Shown here: positions 24,921 to 36,600 of the stretch, piece by piece
How positions within the stretch are numbered: position 1 is the first letter of the stretch
How the letters are laid out: every line of letters starts with the position of its first letter
NCBI GenBank assembly: GCA_001414345.1
Contig: LLCB01000024.1
Coordinates: 124,001-188,000 of the forward strand
Reading direction: 5' to 3'
Length of the DNA stretch: 64,000 bases
From: Hymenoscyphus infarciens
Lineage: Eukaryota; Ascomycota; Leotiomycetes; Helotiales; Helotiaceae
Translations under genes and position numbers: made by a program
Notes under the pieces: generated by a model
Seen by the model: only the letters and a program-made list of their open reading frames with translations
What the model was told of the DNA's origin: nothing
Databases searched by the model: none

Positions 24921-26276
24921 TAGAGTAATTAGAAAAGACTTAGATAATATAAAAAAGAGTATAAAACTAGAGAGATCTTTATAACTAAATAATAGATTCT
25001 CTTCTATATATAGTTACTAGTAGATATTTAAAATATATTTAAAAGTATAGTAGATAAAGTTATATAAATATCTCTAGAGAGATATAGAACTATAAAGTAG
25101 AGAGAATAGAGAATAGAACTAGAAAACCTAAGTTAGAGCTATATTAGAGAAAGATTCTATATAAGTTAGTATACTAGAAAACGATTATTAATATCTCTAT
25201 ATAGAGAAGACTTAACTAAGAGTCTATTTAGCTTATATATAATTTAATTTAGATATATAAGATTTATATATAAATATAGAGTTAAAAGATACTTATATAT
25301 ATTTAATTATTTTATTACTTTAACTAATATTTAGTAATTACTATTTAGCTCTCTTATATATATTTAGTATATATATTATACTAATATTTATTATAACTAT
25401 CGTCGGTTTTAGTTATTTTACTAAAAGTCTACTTATAAAATAAAAGATCTAAGTCTAGACTCTAATTATTAGAATAATAACTTAATTATAACTCTATTCT
25501 TACTTTTAATAAACTCTATTTCTCTAGTTTATTAAATCTTTTTTTTATATAAACTAGAATAAAGAATATCTAATAAAACTTTCTAAAATAGTATAAAATT
25601 AGAGCGCTTTCTTAAATATCTTTTTTTAGCTTTATAATAGATTATATAATCTATTACTTCTATTTTTAATAATAAAGATTTTTACTTTTAGTTTTCTTAG
25701 TATATTTTATATTAGAATACTAAATTTATTATATACTTCTATAATAAAAAGACTATAATATATTAGTAATAAGTTGAAATCTAATATATATAAAATATTA
25801 AAAAAGCTAGAATCTAATAACTAATTAAAATAAGATATACTTTTTTATATAGAAATATCTAAAAATTAACTAAGTATCTATATCGCTTATAAGCTCTAGT
25901 TAGTATAGTAGAGCTAGAATACGTATTAGTTATATTAACTTTAGCTAGTATAATTATATTTCGCGTTTATATATAAATTTATAACTAGAGATACGAATTA
26001 TAGAAGTAGATAGAAATAAGAGAGAGCTTTATTAAACTTCGAGATAGTAGGAAATATATACTATTTTAAACTTTATAATAATATACTATTTATTATTAAT
26101 TTTAACTTCTCTAATATTAACTTTCTTTATCTAATACTTTAAAATCTTTTATCTCTTTATACTCTTTTAGTAAATTAGAGCTTTTTTAAAATATATATTA
26201 CTATAGTACTTTAAGTTTAAAAGATAGACTCTATTTAAAAAGAGATAAGATAATAAGAGTAGTATATAGTTTATAC

Positions 26277-26284
<8 letters not shown>

Positions 26285-26310
<26 letters not shown>

Positions 26311-26312
26311 CT
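26285..26312. repeat. TA microsatellite
   Basis: An uninterrupted run of alternating T and A of about 28 bases within the RIP block. Confidence 0.9.
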
Positions 26313-27002
26313 CTAAATAAGCTATTATAGAACAAAGGTGAGTTAGATAAAGGACTATCTAATAACTCTATCTTTTAAGCGAGAAGTATAGTATATAAAG
26401 TCTTATACTCTTCTCTATAGTTCTATAGAATTAAGTATCTATTTTAACCTTACTTTACTTATCTTCTACTCTCGATATAGCTTCTATAAGCGCTATATAA
26501 GCTTAAAAATATAGCTAAGAAAGTCTATAAAGTAAGACGAACTTATAGAATTAATAATAGAAAGAAGATATTCTTCTCTAGTAACTAATCTAGATTCTAT
26601 ATAATAAATATATATAAAGTTAATATCTTAGTAGAGTAAGAGAAAAGCTTACTTAACTTTTATAACTATTCGCGCTAGTTATATAAATATTCTATAATAA
26701 CTTTTAACTATTTAAAAATAATCTCTAACTTTAGACGCTTATATCTATACTATCTAATAATAGTAATAAGAATAATAGATAACTTCCTAGTATTAAAAAA
26801 GTTAATCTCTAAATTAGCGATATTATTATTCTTTTACTTATTATAAATATAGTTTCAAATACTATATTCTTTATATATTAAGCTAACTTACTTTAAAAGA
26901 TAAATCTTTATTCTATTTCTAGTACTCGTTTATAAGCTAATAACTTATAGTATTATAATCGATGTATTTTATACTCTTAGTCTAATAGTCTACTCTACTA
27001 AT

Positions 27003-27671
27003 TATAATAGCTAGCTATCTTGAAATAGCCGAGATTATATATTATATACTATATATATAAGGTTTTAGTAGTTATTATTTTATATTAGCTAATTTAGAAA
27101 GGTTTTAAGCTCGGCTTTTATAATAGCCTATTACCTAGGCTATTCTAGATAACTAGAAGTATCTACTATATATAAGGTTTTAGCTCTTATTGTTTTATAT
27201 TATCTGTTTTAGAAAGGTTATATATATCTAGGCTTTCAGACGTACTTCGTAGAGTTTAGGCTTTTATATTAGCCGACGTATGTCGTTGTTTAGTTTTAGA
27301 CTCTTTTATATTATCTAAACCTCTTATATATAGTAGTCTACTCTCCTAGAGTTAGAAAAGGCTAGTTTATTCTTTTCTTCTATATTAGAGCCTAGTATTT
27401 ATATATATTATTCTGTCTCGAACTTACTCTTATATACCTCTTTAGTAGTAGTATATCTTTCGTACTATTATAGCTTTTAGACCTTTTAGTACTATTTGAC
27501 CTCTTTTTATACTATCTAAACCTCTTATATATAGCTGCTTACTCTTCTATAGCTAGAAGAGACTAATTTAGTCTTTTCTTCTATATTAGTATCTACTATT
27601 TATATACGTTATTCTGCCGAATATACTCCTATATACCTCTTCTATAGTAGTATATATTTCGTATTATTATA
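27003..27671 (-). mobile_element. Solo LTR interrupted by a second solo LTR
   Basis: Reverse-orientation copy of the same LTR family, starting TATAATAG at 27003 and ending ATTATA at 27671. It is flanked on both sides by CTAAT (26998-27002 and 27672-27676), a perfect target duplication. It is split by another LTR at 27119-27472; removing that insertion and one copy of its duplication leaves 310 bp, close to the 316 bp of the dimer LTRs. No internal region is present, so it is a solo LTR from LTR-LTR recombination. Confidence 0.85.
27119..27472 (-). mobile_element. Solo LTR nested within another LTR
   Basis: 354 bp, reverse orientation, starting TATAATAGCC and ending ACTATTATA. The 5-bp target duplication GCTTT is perfect (27114-27118 and 27473-27477) and lies inside the host LTR. 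The sequence is a longer variant of the family, similar in length to the 355-bp copy at 28079-28433. Confidence 0.87.
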
Positions 27672-28078
27672 CTAATCTTATATTTTCTATTTCTATAGCT
27701 TAGATTTAAAGAAAGTATTAGTAAGTTTCCTACTTATACTAGCTAGAATCTAGCTCTATTTATTTAATACTTATATATTTATTAGTAGAAAGTAGTCTAA
27801 CTTCTTTTCCTAACTTTATATAAAGCTTCGACTATTCTCTACTACGTTCTTTAAATACTATAAGCTTTAAGAAAGACTATTTATTTTCTTATTATCTCTT
27901 TTAATAATACTCTCTTTTCATAGTAGTATTTAGATTCTTTACTTTTTTCTTTTCTTCTTACTACTTAATAATAGAAGAGATATTTATCTCAAAGTAGTAT
28001 AACTAAGAGATTCTTCTTTAAGAGCTAAGTAGTTAAGAGTTATAGATTAGTACTAAAGCTAAAATTAATAATAGTTTC

Positions 28079-28433
28079 TATAATAGCACGAAATATATAC
28101 TACTATAGAAGAGATATATAGAAGTGTGTTTAGTAGAATAACTTATATAAATACTAGGCTCTAATACGGAAGAAAAGGCTAAACTAGCCTTTTCTAACTC
28201 TATAAGAGTAGGCTGCTATATATAAGAGAATCGGATAATATAAAAGAGTCTAAAACCGAATAACGATATACGTTAGCTAATATAAAAGCCCGAACCCTAC
28301 GAAGTACGTCTAAAAGCTCGGACGTACGTAATCTTCCTAAAACAGATAATATATAATAATAACTACTGAAACCTTATATATAGTAGATACTCCTAGCTAT
28401 CTAGAATAGCCTAGATAACGACGGGCTATTATA
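28079..28433 (+). mobile_element. Solo LTR, long variant
   Basis: 355 bp in forward orientation, starting TATAATAGCACGAAATA and ending GGGCTATTATA. Flanking 5-mers are GTTTC (28074-28078) and GTTCC (28434-28438), one C/T difference that RIP could explain. It has an extra segment with GTACGT words near 28295-28335 not seen in the 316-bp LTRs. No internal region remains. Confidence 0.82.
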
Positions 28434-30030
28434 GTTCCTCTCTAATCTTAAGTTTCTCGATATAATAAAATAGTAGTAATTAAATATTCTAAACTAACTG
28501 TTTATATACGCTCTTTCGTATAATTATTCGTCTTCTTAGGTAGAGAGAGGCTTTAGAGTAATTTCTTTCCTCTATATTAATTATAATTTTTAATCGAATC
28601 GTAGTATAGAGTTAGCTAAATATTATTTTAGATAGTTAACGTTTCTCGTCGAGAATTAAAGAATTCAAATAAAGTCGTTATCTCTATCGAAATAAGGAAA
28701 AAATCTAGTAGAGACGTTAAAGGCGAGATTATAAAAAACTACTATATATAGAGAAAATAATAGTTTAGTAATATACTCTAAAGCTAAAAACGTAGAGAAA
28801 ATTATTTAGAAAGATAAGAAGAAGAAGCTAAAATAAAGCATTTAAATAAGATATTATAAAGCACGTATTTAGAGTTATATACTCAACTATACTTAGATCT
28901 AACTATAAGAAGTAGCTAGGTATCTTTAGAACTCTTAAAAAAGCTAAAGGTCGATAATAAGCTCTTTCGATAATAAGGAAACCTCTCTCTTCTTAAGTCT
29001 AATGTTTTAAACCTACTCTCGGCTAACGAGGTATTATACTCTCTTTTCCAAAAGAACTTATATATTACTAGCACTGAATCTACTCACGAGTAGTGAAAAA
29101 TCCAATTATCTAAGAGGTGAGTTTTAATTTAAGTTCGTAGTATACTTCTTAGGTACGTAATAGATTATAGATAGCTACTTATAGTGTTTTTGGTTTCTTA
29201 TCCTAGCCTAGCCTAGAGATTAGGCTAGAATATGCTAAGTAGACCCTTATTAATAAATTAATAAATATTTAGTAAATAAAACACTAAAATAAAACATAGA
29301 CCGTGTTCTAGTAGTACTTATCCCTCTTTTATTTAATAAATAAGTCATTTTTAACTAGCGTTGCTTATTATATACTTATAAGTAGAAAAACACGGAGTTC
29401 ACCTAGACGGAAGGAAAATATCTAGATAGTGCTAAGAGGCGAGGAAAGCCAATTCACTGAATAAAATCTAAAATCTAAAAACGCACGGTTTATAAAATAT
29501 TATTAAAAGGGAAGCTTAACTCGCAACTCACTGTAGCTATATTTGAAATTTTACGATTTACGATTTACAATTTCCCTTTTACGAGTTAGTCGTTTTTAGC
29601 TTTTTACGAGTTAGGTCGTTTTTAGTCTTTAGTATAATTAGAATGCCTATATCTATCTATCGCCTCATATCTATCCACTTTCTCTGTATTATACCTCCTC
29701 CTGAACAACAATTCTCAAAAAAAAAAAAAGTATATTAAATACCATCACCATCTTCACACAAAAACTCATAACAAACAACTCTAAAACCAAGGCCCTTGAT
29801 ATAAAACAAACCAAAAATAAAACAAAAACAAAATATATAACCATCCATCTATCTATCCACTTTCTCGTTCAAAAACTTCCCACTCATCTCATTTCCCACA
29901 AGAGGGAGGGAGGGGAAAAAACTCTATAAACCTACCCGGCTCGAAAGAACAATCTCCCTTTCTCACTATCTAAACCAAAAATCACCTACCAACCTCGCCG
30001 CGCCTACCTCGCCTCGCCTCTCAAACATCC

Positions 30031-30165
30031 AAATAATTCATTCATCCATTCATTCATCCATCCATTCATTCATCCATTCATTCATTCATCCATTCATTCA
30101 TTCATTCATCCATTCATTCATCCATTCATTCCTCCATTCCTTCATTCATTCCTTCTTGCAATCAT
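30031..30165. repeat. ATTC-type tetranucleotide microsatellite
   Basis: An imperfect array of ATTC units interspersed with ATCC units over about 130 bp. Confidence 0.9.
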
Positions 30166-30700
30166 TCTTTCCCTATCCCCAAAAAGTTAAACTAATACAC
30201 GCTATTACAAAAATTGAGAATCAAAGGTTACTCACACCAAAAATAGCTAACCAATAAACTAAAAATCTCTTCGAGAGCCAAAAAAATAACTATATATAGA
30301 AAACCTTACGGTCCTTACCACTTAAAGAAAAAGAAAAAGTTACCTACTCACTCAACTAACCAAACCACCTATACAACACCCACCCAGCTAACCAAACCAA
30401 CCACCCATACAACATCCAACTAACCATATAACCATATAACACCCACTCAGCTAACTAAACCAACCACCTATACAATATCCAACTATATAACACCTAACTA
30501 ACATCTAACCACACAACCACATAATAATACAATCCACAATCCACACTCCAAAGCTCATTTCATCGCAGACAAATTTAATTTTCAAACTTTTAACTTTTAA
30601 CTTCTACCTTCTACCTTCTACCTTCTACCCTCGCGCTCGCGCTCCCGATGATAGTATTAGCGTTTTATTTTATAGTAGTAGGGTGAGTAATTCTTACACT

Positions 30701-30768
30701 TACACATCCACATCCACATCCACTTACACATCCACATCTACATCTACATCTACATCTACATCCACATC
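30701..30768. repeat. Hexanucleotide ACATCY array
   Basis: Repeated CACATC/TACATC units. On the plus strand they encode a Ser/Thr run in a short frame (30683-30898), which I regard as non-coding. Confidence 0.85.
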
Positions 30769-31692
30769 ATTTAACTGTTCCTATTTTCTTCTCGTACTAT
30801 TTTCTTTACTATTTTCTTTACTATTTTCTTCATCTCGCTTTCTTCTCGCTTTCTTCTCCTCACTTTCTCACTTTCTCGCTTTCTCGTACCAGACGTAGGT
30901 ATCGGGTTTCTAGCGTAGAACGTGGAACGTGGAACGTGGAACATGGTGTATCTTATTTGAAAAAACGTAAGAATACTAATCTTTAGCTGGAATATTGGAA
31001 TGGAATGGAGGAGGGGAGTGATAAGCATGGAGTTGAGGGGTATACTATATATAGGCCTATATCCATCAAACTGAGAGAGGGGGGGGGTTCCTTCGTGATA
31101 AACAACCCTTTTTCGTTCGTGACCTGTAGCCGGCTAGATACGAGGGCTATTGTCAAGAGAACATGACTATATCCGAGTACTTCGAGAAAGATAGCCTCGA
31201 AAGACCTTCCCTTCCGTTGCTATCAAATTGGACTAGAAGAAGTAGATTACCAGTCTCACCTTCACCTCATCACAAGTCACATCAAAGATAAATAAACACA
31301 AGTAGTCCAAGATATATTTCAATATTGGTCTGCTAAGCTAAGCTACTCGAGCTTGTCACTCCTGACTTTCTCTTCCTCTGCACGTCCCCTGATAAAAAGC
31401 GTATATACAAATCAACACCACCGCATCTTCTTTTTTTCTTTCCTTCCCCACATCTCCCAAACAAACGCTAATATGCCTTGACGAGAAGAAGACGAAAGAC
31501 CCAAAACACCATCCCATGAAGTATATCCCCAGCCCAAATGCAACTCCAAGAAAATTTGACAAGCCCAAAAAAGGAAAAGACACCGTCCCTCTAGCGGGTC
31601 TATGTAAATGAGTGTGAATGACCAAGGAAACAAGATATGTGCAGTTTCAAAGAAAAGAAAGGAAAAACGTGTAGCGGGACCGCGGACCCTCA

Positions 31693-33627
31693 CTACCAAG
31701 AAATCCCCCTCCACGCAAACTCCCCATCAACATTGACGAATCCTCCATTTTCGATAGCCTTCTCCCAACCCAACATAACAGCAAGCAAGCGACACCCCGT
31801 CGAGCTAACCGTACAAACAATCTTATCACTAGCCTGTCCCAGCACCGCCAAATCAAGTAGGTAAGCTCGTCCAACGAGTTCTCTCAATCTCAAAGCTTCG
31901 GCCGTGGGAGGGAGTTTGATATCCGGCGTCTCAGCCGCGCTAGCAGGGACACTATTCGGCTTTCCCAGACTCCAGAACATGGGGGAGAAAAATCCACCCT
32001 CCCAACCGACAGGGGAATCGACAAAGTTTCTCATCCCGGTGTTACCGGCGTATTGCTCATCGGTGGGGAGGTGTTGTTTTGCAGCTAGTCGGATGGCTCC
32101 TTGTGCGGGCATGGCGTGGGAGAATTCTTCCGAGGCGTAGACGTCTGGGTCATCGGATGCTACGATGACGAGACTATGGTCTTCCGCTTCCAAATTCTGG
32201 GTTGGGTCAGAGGAAGAATTGTTGAATGTCGAGTGGACTAGCTCGCGTGCTTTCTCGGAGTATCGATCCAGAGGAACATAAGAGTCCTTATACTGGAACT
32301 CGAAAGGTCTACGATCTCCATGTCGGACGTGGACACCGATTACCATACCGTTCGTGCTTCCATCGCCAGGAAGAACGGTCTTAGCTTGGATCTCCGAGAT
32401 GCGGTTGTCGACATATGCCTCGTCCTCGATGGCAAGTTGGAAAAGTGCTTCGTATCCTTCACGGGCGAATTGGAAAATGGGTTGTAAACGGTACACCTCC
32501 ATTTTTCTTGCGTTCTCGTATTGCTCGTTGAATGCACCACCGAAGACGTAAGATGCTGTGGCAGCGGAAACGAGGAGGTGCCGAGCGTGGTGGGGACATG
32601 GTAACATTTCGTGACGTGGAGGTGGTCGACATTTTGGAATTGGCGGTGGTTTGAAGAATCTCGTATATTCGCCATATGCCCTAATTCTTGTAAGTAAAGA
32701 GTAGAACGACGAACCTACAAATGGGGAGAAAACATACCATCTAGAGTCATCGACAAAAAGCGCTCTCCCCTCCTTTTTCGCCAAGCCATATGCTGTCCAC
32801 AACATAAGTAACGTCTTACCAAACCCAGCATCCTGTGTCTCCAACACAAACGTCATGGTCTTCTCGCACACATCCGACACGATAAGTCCATCCGTATTCT
32901 CCCCTATCAGTGAAGCATCCTTCATGTTCGTCTTGGCTTTCAGCCCGGGTAACAGCCCATGTGCTTCCGCCTCTGCCACATCCATGAAATTCGGGTCGAC
33001 GTGGTAGTATCCATAATGAGCAGCATGCTCTTTATGCATATGAGAGTGCAAGTCTGCAACATGTGTAGCGACTTCCATGTTCTGCATACAGATATCGGCG
33101 TACACCTTTGGTTCCAGGGGGAATTCGCTGTCGGGAGGAATGGAAACGGTCCATTTTGCTCGTCCTCGTTTGTCTGTGACTACCACGGGAGTAGGGAAAT
33201 CTGGTAACTCTGCCTCCTCAACCATCTCATATTGTTCCCCACTGTTAGCTGCCCATCCCACATTCTGCATGTGATGATCCCTTCGAATTGACCGAACACC
33301 GAAATACAATATCACAAGGACTCCAGATAACCAGATGAAAGCCCTCAGATATGTCCGTGGACTCCGGGCGGTTAATGGTTTACCATGGCGGGGTACTAAA
33401 GCAGGAAGGCTTGGTGATGGGGGCGGAGAGACGATCAGGTGATTGAAGCTGAAGCGGGAGGAGGTGGAAGATAAGGGAGCTTTCTCAATATTGTTATTGT
33501 AGGAAGCTGCCCGACGCAGGTTGAGCCGAGGCGAATTTCTCGAGGAAAGAATCATATCGGCGTGTGTGTATGTCTTTGTAAGATCGAGAGTAGGCGGCAT
33601 TGAAAGAATTGGCACAGCCAGGAGCAA
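31693..33627 (-). CDS. Type II membrane glycosyltransferase, GT23 / alpha-1,6-fucosyltransferase-like
   Basis: Two exons, 33627-32738 and 32680-31693, joined across a 57-bp stop-free intron give 625 residues. Splicing restores DDSRWAYGEYTRFFKPPP across the junction, which reads better than the unspliced frame. A Ser/Arg-rich cytosolic N-terminus is followed by one membrane segment (about residues 94-111), the layout of a Golgi type II enzyme. GVHVRHGDRR at about 412-421 and the late IVCTVSSTGCRLLAVMLGWE stretch resemble the nucleotide-sugar binding motifs of the FUT8/NodZ fold (family GT23). Acceptor and linkage cannot be deduced. The start is uncertain: the longest frame begins at 33627, with alternative ATGs at 33600 and 33555 that keep the membrane segment. 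It stands alone, with no neighbouring gene within 2 kb. Confidence 0.72.
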   Translation of the reverse strand: MLLAVPILSMPPTLDLTKTYTHADMILSSRNSPRLNLRRAASYNNNIEKAPLSSTSSRFSFNHLIVSPPPSPSLPALVPRHGKPLTARSPRTYLRAFIWLSGVLVILYFGVRSIRRDHHMQNVGWAANSGEQYEMVEEAELPDFPTPVVVTDKRGRAKWTVSIPPDSEFPLEPKVYADICMQNMEVATHVADLHSHMHKEHAAHYGYYHVDPNFMDVAEAEAHGLLPGLKAKTNMKDASLIGENTDGLIVSDVCEKTMTFVLETQDAGFGKTLLMLWTAYGLAKKEGRALFVDDSRWYVFSPFVGSSFYSLLTRIRAYGEYTRFFKPPPIPKCRPPPRHEMLPCPHHARHLLVSAATASYVFGGAFNEQYENARKMEVYRLQPIFQFAREGYEALFQLAIEDEAYVDNRISEIQAKTVLPGDGSTNGMVIGVHVRHGDRRPFEFQYKDSYVPLDRYSEKARELVHSTFNNSSSDPTQNLEAEDHSLVIVASDDPDVYASEEFSHAMPAQGAIRLAAKQHLPTDEQYAGNTGMRNFVDSPVGWEGGFFSPMFWSLGKPNSVPASAAETPDIKLPPTAEALRLRELVGRAYLLDLAVLGQASDKIVCTVSSTGCRLLAVMLGWEKAIENGGFVNVDGEFAWRGISW

Positions 33628-36600
33628 AGCAAAAGGTAAATGTGAAGAGAAGAGAAGAGAAGCAAGCCGTCGTCAGTGGCTTTGGTTGACCGTGCTGTTG
33701 GTTCTTGCACAAGTAGGAATCAGGATCCAAAGGGTGACATCCGATCCACCACCATGTGTCGAAGAGGGGTTGTCTGACTTGGAAGGATGGCAAATCGAAG
33801 TCGAGTTGTAATCTAGAAGAGAAAGAAGAGACGACGAGGGATTGGGGTTGAGTGATATGTCTAAGAAAGCCTCCGCGTAATCTCTCCGGGGTCTATCAGA
33901 TAGATTAAAAAGGCTTGACGAGGACGACTAGGCTAGGACCGCGGTTACTGAGCCTCTCGTAGGCGGTCAACCTCAATGCGGAGAAGAGAATATAGTGTTC
34001 CTGACACGGCGGTGGGGCGTGGATAACATGGACCACCGAGACAATGGATAGAGAACGTGCAGGGCCGTTGTGGAAAGAAAAGTGCAGGTAGCCTTCTCTT
34101 CGGGAAGGAGAAGGCGGAGTGGAGTGTTGACGAGGAGAGGAAGTTACTTCCTGGATCCCTCGTCGTCTCGTGCAATCAGGTGAGGCGACCAGGCCAAGGT
34201 ACAGGGCCGAGGAAATTGGACGAGCAATTGAGGTTCGTCGTGGAGAAAAAAAGAGGGCAGCACGTTCTACGTGCGGTGAGAAGGAGAGGAGGGAGTTTCA
34301 AGATGAAATGACGACTTTTGTCCGTAGCAATCAAGCAAGGCAAAAGGCAAAAAGAGGCAAGTTTGGTCGAAAGGCCAAAGTGTGAATGGGATAGAAGGGA
34401 GGTTGCCAAAATAGAAAGCAAGAGAGAAAAAGACGAGGTCGTCGTAGTCGTCGTAGAAGAGCGGAGAGGGAGGCGGACGGAAGAATTGAAGGATTTGGAA
34501 ACAGAGGTGATACGCAGCATCGCTGATGCCCCAACGAATTGGATGGTGGTGATTGGCTGACCACCTTGACATGGAGATCTCGGACCAATCCGTGACGCTT
34601 GCCAGGTTGATGATGAAAAGGTGAAAAGGCCTTCGGGATTGGGTGGTGCAGGTGATCAAAAGTCTCAAGCTGGGAGTGGCTTGAGGCCAGCTGGAAGAGG
34701 CGGGGCCTAAGGAAGGCGAACGAACCCTGTTGCAGATGATCCGCCTTGATCCGCCTTGGAGACTCGCCTCCTCCCTCAGCACGCAGACGACGAGACGACG
34801 ACCCAGACGACCTTCTCAGCCCATGTGCCACGTAGGTACTCTTGTACTAGTACACCTTCGGATGAACAAAAGGCATAAGCTTCTCTCTCGCTATCGTCAT
34901 GTCTGGGTGTATCGTTGGGTTAAAGACTAGACGATGATAATTGGTCGTTGCACTTGCTCGATAGACCAACAGGAGACGTGTTCACTACCGTAGATCTGCA
35001 TCCCCCGCTCAGAAGTGCATGCATGCATGGCATGGCATGGCATGAGTTGAAAAGAGCCTGTAGAGTATTACTATCAGGAGATGCGGTCCGTAGGCAAATC
35101 CTGCTTTGTTGTGCTTCGAACTTCTTTGAGTTGGTCTCCAACAAGTCTCCAATAATTTTGCTTTCAGTGAAGATATAATTAGTCTCCAACAAGACTATTT
35201 CCATCCTTCGACTTGACACGTCGGCATTGAGCGCGAGGCTGAGAGGGCAATCATCGAAGGGACAAGTCGTCGTTTGGTGGTGGGAAAAGATGGCCCGTGG
35301 CCCCTGTCCCCTGTCCCCTGTCCCTCTGAAACAAGCTACTGTCCTGACTGACCCACCCAAGAAAAGATGTAGAAGCCAATCAAGCACAAAACCATTTAGC
35401 ACCACAGCTGCTTGGGAAAAGATGCTTGGATTTTCGACAGACTTCACTTCACCACTTCACCACTTCAACATGCATCAACCTCTCACTCCGCCGTGATTCA
35501 TGCTGAACCACAGCTCACCTCACATACCATACCGCAAGCGAACCAAGGAAAATGGGCCATCTCCATTGCTTGCGTGTCGCTTTTCCCCGTCTCTTCCTGC
35601 TTCGCTTCCTGCTCCTGCTCCTGCTTCCTCCAGTCCACATCTACTTCCTCAGCCTCATCATGCGAAGCCACCGGCCTCGAGCTTTCTTACGTGTACAGTA
35701 TCGATTTCAAGACACTCCGTAGTCGTACAAGACTCGATTCCTTCAGAGTCCCAACCTGCTTCAACCAAATCAACCCCGTCCCGTGGTACAGCGTTCCCAC
35801 GGTTCACCAGTTCACTCGACCAACGTTAACCAACCACCCCAGCTTCTAGAAAGTCTACACAGGATAGGAGTCTGTCTACCTCGTCGTGTAATGCACCTTG
35901 CCTTCCGGCAATTGACTAGAGAGCCAGGCATTACAAACGAGTTGACCCGACCAAGTCTACAGTTCGTGCCTCCAACCTTCCAAACTATCGCCGGTGCTCC
36001 TCCATCGGTTACTCCCGCGCCTGGCGTTGTTAGGTTGGTGTCGCATCTTGAGTCTAGCTGCGTGTGTGCATTCTCTCGTTGAGATTTGCAAGTGCTCTCA
36101 ATTTCCCACTGATTCAAAAATTTGCACCATCGCGAGACTTTTCTTAAACAGGGCATGTTAAGGCACATAATTTCACTCGATAGTTATCATTTTCTTAGCA
36201 AGCTGCTTGGTTTCCAGCGAGTGGCTGGCTCGGAAAGTCGCAATATTACATCGTGGCGGATCATTTAGCATCTTCGGTCGCTAAAGCATCTGTCGAGTCT
36301 GCATTTCCGGGAGTATGTGCATTTAATGAACTGATTGCTATGAACTTTCGCACACTCACGTTACTCTAGTTCCATGCAAGCGCATGCTGTGGCACACTAA
36401 CTACTCGACGCAGAGCCTCTGGGCTTGTCCTCGAGTCGCCAGGTCATAGTAGTGGGTGTACCGGGCAGCAAGAATTCAATTGCCCGTCGTACAAACATTA
36501 CATTTTCATGTCAACTAGGATCCTAAAGTTCCAGATTTGTAGTGTGGCTTCGTTCTGGGAAATCCGGGGCGCAGGTATGTCCCAAACAGCAAGCATTGGA

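Larger units (their letters stand above)
16201..29240. repeat. AT-rich, RIP-degraded repeat block 3 (13 kb)
   Basis: A long gene-free block with almost no CA/TG dinucleotides and stops in every frame. It contains at least four recognisable insertions of one LTR family (17713-24920 dimer; 27003-27671 with a nested copy; 28079-28433) embedded in older degraded sequence that I cannot classify (16.2-17.7 kb, 24.9-27.0 kb, 28.4-29.2 kb). The left end (about 16461) and right end (about 29186) carry related words beginning TAGTGTTTT/TAGTGTTTTT followed by a CCTAGCC-rich stretch. Confidence 0.85.
29241..31692. other. Low-complexity intergenic region
   Basis: Non-coding, dominated by simple repeats: ATTC/CATC words at 30031-30165, CCA-ACC-ATA words at 30340-30520, CTACCTT units at 30604-30628, ACATCY hexamers at 30701-30768, and CTTTACTATTTT units at 30795-30830. 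The last 600 bp are the 3' side of the minus-strand GT23-like gene. From 29540 to 29634 there are TCGTTTTTAG words also found at the end of the inverted-repeat element near 50.1 kb. No gene is supported. Confidence 0.55.

Noticed and set aside
30031..30165. CRISPR-like repeated array
   Set aside because: Units are 4-bp microsatellite variants without spacers, and the genome is eukaryotic.
34267..34831. Overlapping 166-175-codon frames on the minus strand
   Set aside because: Biased composition, no domain, conflicting frames on the same strand and no splice support.
35412..35849. 145-codon plus-strand frame
   Set aside because: Ser/Cys/Thr-rich reading of CT-rich DNA with no family features; overlaps equally long frames.
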